Below, piece by piece: positions 6,314 through 9,470 of a DNA stretch of 9,470 nucleotides. A program made the position numbers and the translations under genes. The notes under the pieces are model-generated. The model searched no databases. It had not been told where the DNA came from and saw only the letters and a list, made by a program, of their open reading frames with translations. This DNA is from JBFWWW01 sp050245975 (GTDB lineage: Bacteria; Pseudomonadota; Alphaproteobacteria; Rhizobiales; Hyphomicrobiaceae), in NCBI GenBank assembly GCA_050245975.1, contig JBFWWW010000158.1, positions 1-9,470 on the forward strand, read 5' to 3'. Within the stretch, counting starts at the first letter, position 1, and each line of letters starts with the position of its first letter.

Positions 6314-6353
6314 CCTGTCATCCCGGCCGAGCGCAGCGAGAGCCGGGACCCAG
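6314..6353 (+). repeat. Full REP-like palindrome, copy 2
   Basis: The copy runs from CCTGTCATCC to GGGACCCAG. TCCCGGC (6321-6327) pairs with GCCGGGA (6342-6348), and the loop contains a small imperfect inner palindrome, CGAGCGCAGCGAG. It lies about 30 bases beyond the stop of the convergent crystallin-like gene. Confidence 0.87.
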
Positions 6354-6385
6354 CGTCTCGCGAGCCGGCCTGAACCTGAAACGCG

Positions 6386-7291
6386 CTAGCGCGTGCGCGC
6401 CCGCTCGTGCACGAGGCGGGCGGCGGCGATGTCCTCGACGGCGAGGCCGACGGACTTGAACACGGTCGTTTCACCTGCCGGCACCGTCCTGGCGCCGGCG
6501 AAGATCTCGCCCGCTTCCGCCGCGATCGTCGCCCGCGAGAGGATGACGTCGCCCGATTCCTTCAGCACCGCGTCGCGGGAATCGACCACCAGCGTGTGCC
6601 GCATCGCGTCGTCGTCGAGCTCGCGCCATGTCGGCCGCGGCGCGCCGACCGCGATCACCAGCGCGCCGGGCTTGAGCCATGCGCCTTTCAGCACCGGCTC
6701 CAGCGACGCGGTCGCGGTGACGACGATGTCGGCCCCGCGCACGGCGTCCTCCGCGCTCGTGGCGCGGGCACCGTGGCCGGCGGCAAAGCGGGCCGCGTTC
6801 TCCGCCGTGCGGCTCCACACGCGCGTCTCCGCGACCGGCAGGATGTGGCGCAGCGCTTCCACGTGCGCCTTGGCCTGCACGCCGCTCCCCAGCAGCGCGA
6901 GCACGCCGCCCCCGGGCGCGAGACGTCGCGCCACCGCGGCGGACACCGCCGCCGTGCGCATCTCCGTGATCAGGCGTCCGTCCATCATCGCCAGCGGCGC
7001 GCCGGTCCTGGTGTCGAACAGCACGATGAGGGCCATGTGCGTCGGCCACGCGGTGCCGGCGTTGCCGGGATAGAAGCTGACGAGCTTGGCGCCCATGCTG
7101 TCGGCGGCGATGGCCGGCATGACGCCCAGATAGCGCAGCTTTTCCTCGATGGTGAGCATGTTGCGCACCGGTTGGATGACGCGGCCCGCCGAGAAGTCCG
7201 CGAGCGCCGTCTCCATCGCCGCGATCAGGTCGTCCCAGCCGAGCACGGCCGCGATCTGCGCCTCGTCGTAGTAGGGGAGTGCGTCGCTCAT
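6386..7291 (-). CDS. Ornithine cyclodeaminase/mu-crystallin family, probably ketimine reductase
   Basis: This 301-residue NAD(P)-dependent cytoplasmic enzyme has a substrate domain with GAKLVSFYPGN (K69 is the expected catalytic or substrate lysine) and MDGRLITEMRTAA (R112). A Rossmann dinucleotide site follows, LALLGSGVQAKAHVEAL (131-147), then a C-terminal VFKSVGLAVEDIAAA (278-291). In true ornithine cyclodeaminase the segment after GAHINAVG carries a catalytic Asp in a DCPGK motif. Here it reads AVGAPRPTWRELDDD, so that Asp is replaced by Pro (P218). The stretch through DSRDAVLKESGDVILS matches, from memory, mammalian mu-crystallin (CRYM), a ketimine reductase. I therefore expect reduction of cyclic imino acids such as pyrroline-2-carboxylate or piperideine-2-carboxylate rather than deamination of ornithine. 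It follows the DsbA-like gene by 13 bases and is probably in its operon. Its Shine-Dalgarno is weak. The family is firm; the substrate is inferred. Confidence 0.9.
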   Translation of the reverse strand: MSDALPYYDEAQIAAVLGWDDLIAAMETALADFSAGRVIQPVRNMLTIEEKLRYLGVMPAIAADSMGAKLVSFYPGNAGTAWPTHMALIVLFDTRTGAPLAMMDGRLITEMRTAAVSAAVARRLAPGGGVLALLGSGVQAKAHVEALRHILPVAETRVWSRTAENAARFAAGHGARATSAEDAVRGADIVVTATASLEPVLKGAWLKPGALVIAVGAPRPTWRELDDDAMRHTLVVDSRDAVLKESGDVILSRATIAAEAGEIFAGARTVPAGETTVFKSVGLAVEDIAAARLVHERARTR

Positions 7292-7304
7292 GCCCGTGGC
7301 CCGC

Positions 7305-7958
7305 TCAGGCTTGCGCGGGCGTCACGGGCGCGCCCGCCGCCAGCCAGCGGTCGAGCGCTTCGGGGATGCCCTCGAGCGGACGGTAGCCGTTGGTCACGAG
7401 TGCGTAGCCGTCCTCGTCGCTGCCCGCCACCAGCGTCGGGAAGCCTTCGACGCCCATCTGCTTGGCGGTGAGGAAATCGCGGAACGTGTCGTTGCGCGTG
7501 TCGGGCGCCATGAACGCCGTGCGGAAGGCGTCGCGGTCGAGGCCGGTCTCGCCGGCCACCGCCGTCAGCTCGTCGGTGTCCGTCATGTCGCGGTTGTTGC
7601 CGTAGAAGGCGCGCTGGATGGCCGACATCAGCGGCAGGGCGCGCTCCGGCTCCAGCGTGCGCGCGGTCACGACGGCCCGGCAGGCGGGCTCGGTGTCGTA
7701 GACGAACCCGTCGCGCTCGAAGAACGCGAAGTCGAACGGCTGGCCCGACGCCTGGGTCACGCGCGTCCAGGCGCCGCGGATGTACTCCTTGTCCTGGGTG
7801 CGCATCGCCTGCGTGTTGCCGGCCCTGAGGCCTCCCACCATCACCCGCACGGGCAGGCGGTCGGCGAACCGCTCGGCCAGCGTCGTGATCACGGGCGAGA
7901 AGCCATAGCACCACGAGCACATGGGATCGGCGATATAGAGCAGATGCTTGTCGGCCAT
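7305..7958 (-). CDS. DsbA-like thioredoxin-fold protein (FrnE type), cytoplasmic
   Basis: This 217-residue oxidoreductase has the DsbA fold. The active site is DPMCSWCYGF with the CxxC pair at C14 and C17, right after the first beta strand. A long helical insert follows (about 55-165), with EPACRAV (90-96) as seen in FrnE-like proteins. The cis-proline loop is GVEGFPTL, P174. There is no signal peptide: the protein begins MADKHLLYIADPM, so it should act in the cytoplasm, unlike periplasmic DsbA. FrnE relatives are linked to disulfide chemistry and oxidative-stress tolerance; others in the superfamily are glutathione-dependent isomerases. The ATG at 7958 has an AAAGGAA ribosome-binding site. 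It is the first gene of a likely two-gene operon with the ketimine-reductase-like gene. It is divergent from the rhomboid gene. Confidence 0.92.
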   Translation of the reverse strand: MADKHLLYIADPMCSWCYGFSPVITTLAERFADRLPVRVMVGGLRAGNTQAMRTQDKEYIRGAWTRVTQASGQPFDFAFFERDGFVYDTEPACRAVVTARTLEPERALPLMSAIQRAFYGNNRDMTDTDELTAVAGETGLDRDAFRTAFMAPDTRNDTFRDFLTAKQMGVEGFPTLVAGSDEDGYALVTNGYRPLEGIPEALDRWLAAGAPVTPAQA

Positions 7959-7964
7959 TGCAGG

Positions 7965-7971
7965 TTCCTTT
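7965..7971 (-). promoter_or_regulatory. Ribosome-binding site of the DsbA-like gene
   Basis: AAAGGAA on the minus strand lies six bases before the ATG at 7958 and confirms that start. Confidence 0.75.
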
Positions 7972-8084
7972 CGCCCGGCGCGCCGCCGCCCGTCGCCTCT
8001 CGCTTCTCATTAGCACGCCCATGCCTGTGCTGTCGTCCTTGCGCAGGTCCGCTCCTGCCCCTACCTGTCAGCGGCAAACCGCCT

Positions 8085-8089
8085 GGAGG
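8085..8089 (+). promoter_or_regulatory. Ribosome-binding site deciding the GTG start of the rhomboid gene
   Basis: GGAGG lies eight bases before the GTG at 8098. The protein begins MFPLRDSIIRTHQA, the usual short N-terminal lead of this rhomboid group. Confidence 0.78.
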
Positions 8090-8097
8090 CGCCGCAC

Positions 8098-8889
8098 GTG
8101 TTCCCGCTTCGCGACAGCATCATCCGCACGCACCAGGCCTACGTGGTCTGGGGGCTCATCGCGCTCAATGTCGTTGTGTTCGCCTATCAGCTCACGCTGT
8201 CGCAGACGGACCTGCAGGCGTTCCTCATGCAGCACGCGCTCGTGCCGCGGCGCTATTCGCATCCGGGCTGGGGGTCGCAGATGGGCCTCTCCGCGCTCGA
8301 TGTCACGCCGCTCTTGACCAACACCTTCCTGCACGGCGGCTTCCTGCACATCATCTCCAACATGTGGACCCTCTACATCTTCGGTCCCTCGCTGGAGGAT
8401 CGTCTCGGGCCCGGCCGCTTCCTCGCGCTCTACCTGATCGCCGGCATCGCCGCGAGCGCCACGCACGCTGTCTTCAACGCCAACTCCCCCATCCCGGCGC
8501 TCGGCGCCTCGGGCGCCATCGCCGGCGTCATCGGCGCCTACGCGGTGCGCTTTCCCTATGCGTGGGTGCGCGTGCTCGTGCTGATCGTCATCTTCCCGCT
8601 GTTCTTCGACATCCCGGCCGTGCTCTTCGCCGGCTTCTGGTTCTTCATGCAGGTGATGCAGGGCGCGGGCGAATTCCTGATGCCGAGCGCGGGCGGGGGC
8701 ATCGCCTGGTGGGCGCACATCGGCGGCTTCCTCACCGGCCTGTTCCTGCTGCCGCGCATCCGGCCCGAGGCCGGCGCGCCGGGTCCGTGGGGACGCTGGA
8801 CGCCCGACAGCCGGCTGCACATGTTCGGGCCGACGTCGCCCGGCTGGCACTGGTGGTCGTGGTGGACGTGGTGGCTGCCGCGGCGCTAG
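8098..8889 (+). CDS. Rhomboid family intramembrane serine protease
   Basis: This 263-residue inner-membrane protease has about six helices. The catalytic Ser is S138 in LGASGAIAG and the His is H207 in WWAHIGGF. The accessory HxxxN motif in the second helix is HIISNMW (H84, N88). TM1 is at about 15-33 and begins right after the short FPLRDSIIRT lead. A loop rich in aromatic and Gly residues (about 177-205) precedes the catalytic His. Rhomboids cut single-pass membrane proteins within or near the bilayer; the substrate here is unknown. The C-terminal tail after about residue 222 is Pro/Gly-rich and ends WHWWSWWTWWLPRR, with seven Trp in eleven residues, which is unusual. The GTG start is supported by a strong ribosome-binding site. 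The gene is single, convergent with the DUF1003 gene (16 bases apart). Whether it touches the anti-sigma factor 6 kb away is speculation. Confidence 0.94.
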   Translation: MFPLRDSIIRTHQAYVVWGLIALNVVVFAYQLTLSQTDLQAFLMQHALVPRRYSHPGWGSQMGLSALDVTPLLTNTFLHGGFLHIISNMWTLYIFGPSLEDRLGPGRFLALYLIAGIAASATHAVFNANSPIPALGASGAIAGVIGAYAVRFPYAWVRVLVLIVIFPLFFDIPAVLFAGFWFFMQVMQGAGEFLMPSAGGGIAWWAHIGGFLTGLFLLPRIRPEAGAPGPWGRWTPDSRLHMFGPTSPGWHWWSWWTWWLPRR

Positions 8890-8905
8890 GCGCTAGGGGC
8901 CGGGG

Positions 8906-9470
8906 TCAGCGCCGCCGCTCGGCCATGATCTCGAGCTGGAGCTGCTGGATCTCGGCGAGCCGCTGCCATTGCCGCGTGATGAGGTGGTCGATCTTCTCGT
9001 GCAGATGGCGGATTTCCAGTTCCGCCTTCAGGTTGACCTGGTAGTCGTTGAGCGAGCGCATGCGGTCCTTCGCCTCCTGCCGCCGCTGGCTCATCATGAT
9101 GATCGGCGCCTGCACGGCGGCGATGCACGACAGGATCAGGTTGAGCAGGATGAACGGATAGGGGTCGAACGTCGTCGCCGCGGCAAGATTGATCAGGATC
9201 CAGACCGCCAGTGCCGCGCCGAAGCCGATGATGAACCGCCAGCTGCCGCCGAAGGTGGCGAGCTGGTCGGAAATGCGCTCGCCCACCGTGCGCTTGCCCT
9301 CGTAGCTGCGCTCCACGTTCTCCGCCAGCGTGTCGTGGGTGAGGAGGCTGTCGGCGACCCGGCGCTCGATCTCCGTCAGCTCGCCGCGCTCCTCGCGCAG
9401 CAGGTCGTCGACATAGAGCGCCCGGTAGCGCGCCAGCTGGCCGCGTTCCTCCAGCGCGTCGGGCGGCAGG
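8906..9470 (-). CDS. DUF1003 membrane protein, 5'-partial
   Basis: The last 187 residues of a DUF1003 protein are present. The visible part starts with a charged helical segment (LARYRALYVDDLLREERGEL), followed by TVGERISDQLATFGGSWRFI. Two membrane helices come next, about FIIGFGAALAVWILINLAAA and FILLNLILSCIAAVQAPIIM, separated by the hallmark DPYPF. After these are the conserved MSQRRQEAKDRMRSLNDYQVNLKAE block and a coiled-coil-like C-terminus rich in Gln, Leu and Arg, ending MAERRR. The frame is open to the window edge, so the start lies beyond 9470; a GTG at 9316 falls inside the conserved region and is not the start. Its function is unknown; the family is a small conserved membrane protein in many bacteria. 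It converges on the rhomboid gene. Confidence 0.92.
   Translation of the reverse strand, partial: LPPDALEERGQLARYRALYVDDLLREERGELTEIERRVADSLLTHDTLAENVERSYEGKRTVGERISDQLATFGGSWRFIIGFGAALAVWILINLAAATTFDPYPFILLNLILSCIAAVQAPIIMMSQRRQEAKDRMRSLNDYQVNLKAELEIRHLHEKIDHLITRQWQRLAEIQQLQLEIMAERRR

Larger units (their letters stand above)
6057..6385. repeat. Cluster of REP-like palindromic elements
   Basis: This gap of 329 bases between the convergent MFS and crystallin-like genes holds no credible gene. It carries five copies or fragments of a palindrome of about 40 bases whose ends read GTCATCCC and GGGACCCAG. They are two truncated copies (6101-6120 and 6126-6140), a full direct copy (6153-6194), a full inverted copy (6223-6265) and another full direct copy (6314-6353). 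Such elements are common in convergent gaps of alphaproteobacterial chromosomes and may end transcription from both sides. No mobile-element protein is encoded nearby. Confidence 0.85.
7959..8097. promoter_or_regulatory. Divergent intergenic region, DsbA-like and rhomboid genes
   Basis: These 139 bases must carry promoters for both genes. Only the ribosome-binding sites at its two ends are clear: AAAGGAA on the minus strand (7965-7971) and GGAGG on the plus strand (8085-8089). I could not pick a reliable -35/-10 pair on either strand. Confidence 0.4.

Noticed and set aside
6101..6353. CRISPR array
   Set aside because: Copies are uneven in length, orientation and spacing, they are palindromes with family-type ends, and there are no cas genes.
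7290..9044. Long plus-strand open frame of 584 codons crossing the DsbA-like, rhomboid and DUF1003 genes
   Set aside because: It is Arg/Ala/His-rich without domains and overlaps three well-supported genes in other frames.

Overview
The window comes from a GC-rich chromosome. Its gene content (an ELM1/DUF1022-family protein, an ECF sigma factor overlapping its membrane anti-sigma factor, an Lrp/AsnC regulator, a DUF1003 protein) and its clustered 'GTCATCCCGG...CCGGGACCCAG' palindromes point to an alphaproteobacterium. I cannot name the genus from sequence alone. No tRNA, rRNA, CRISPR array, transposase, phage gene or replication origin is visible. The gene set looks like ordinary chromosome with some interesting local features.

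Layout, left to right. (1) 1-1056, +: the 3' part of a subtilisin-like S8 peptidase with a full catalytic triad; its beginning lies outside the window. (2) 1057-1484: a convergent intergenic gap with an unusually perfect long inverted repeat and further hairpins. (3) 1485-2845, -: an ECF sigma factor followed by its single-pass anti-sigma factor, joined by an ATGA stop/start overlap. (4) 2972-3466, -: a stand-alone Lrp/AsnC-type regulator. (5) 3637-6056, +: an ELM1-family protein and a DHA2-type MFS exporter joined by a TTGA overlap, divergent from the Lrp gene. (6) 6057-6385: a convergent gap filled with REP-like palindromes, three complete and two truncated, whose stems show compensatory base changes. 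(7) 6386-7958, -: a FrnE-like thioredoxin-fold protein followed 13 bases later by a mu-crystallin-like ketimine reductase. (8) 8098-8889, +: a rhomboid protease with a tryptophan-rich tail. (9) 8906-9470, -: a DUF1003 membrane protein whose 5' end lies outside the window.

How the genes may work together. The sigma/anti-sigma pair is a transmembrane signalling module. The convergent S8 peptidase could be a regulon member or could take part in signal perception, but that is inference from adjacency. The ELM1 and MFS genes are translationally coupled and so probably act in one process, possibly synthesis and export of a compound or envelope-related glycosylation; the substrate cannot be read from sequence. 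The DsbA-like and ketimine-reductase genes look like a two-gene cytoplasmic redox operon.

No gene cluster here is convincingly a new defence, mobile or biosynthetic system. The items most worth a second look are the inverted repeat at 1173-1234, the covarying palindrome cluster at 6101-6353, the ELM1-MFS coupling, the missing ornithine-cyclodeaminase aspartate in the crystallin-like enzyme, and the Trp-rich tail of the rhomboid.
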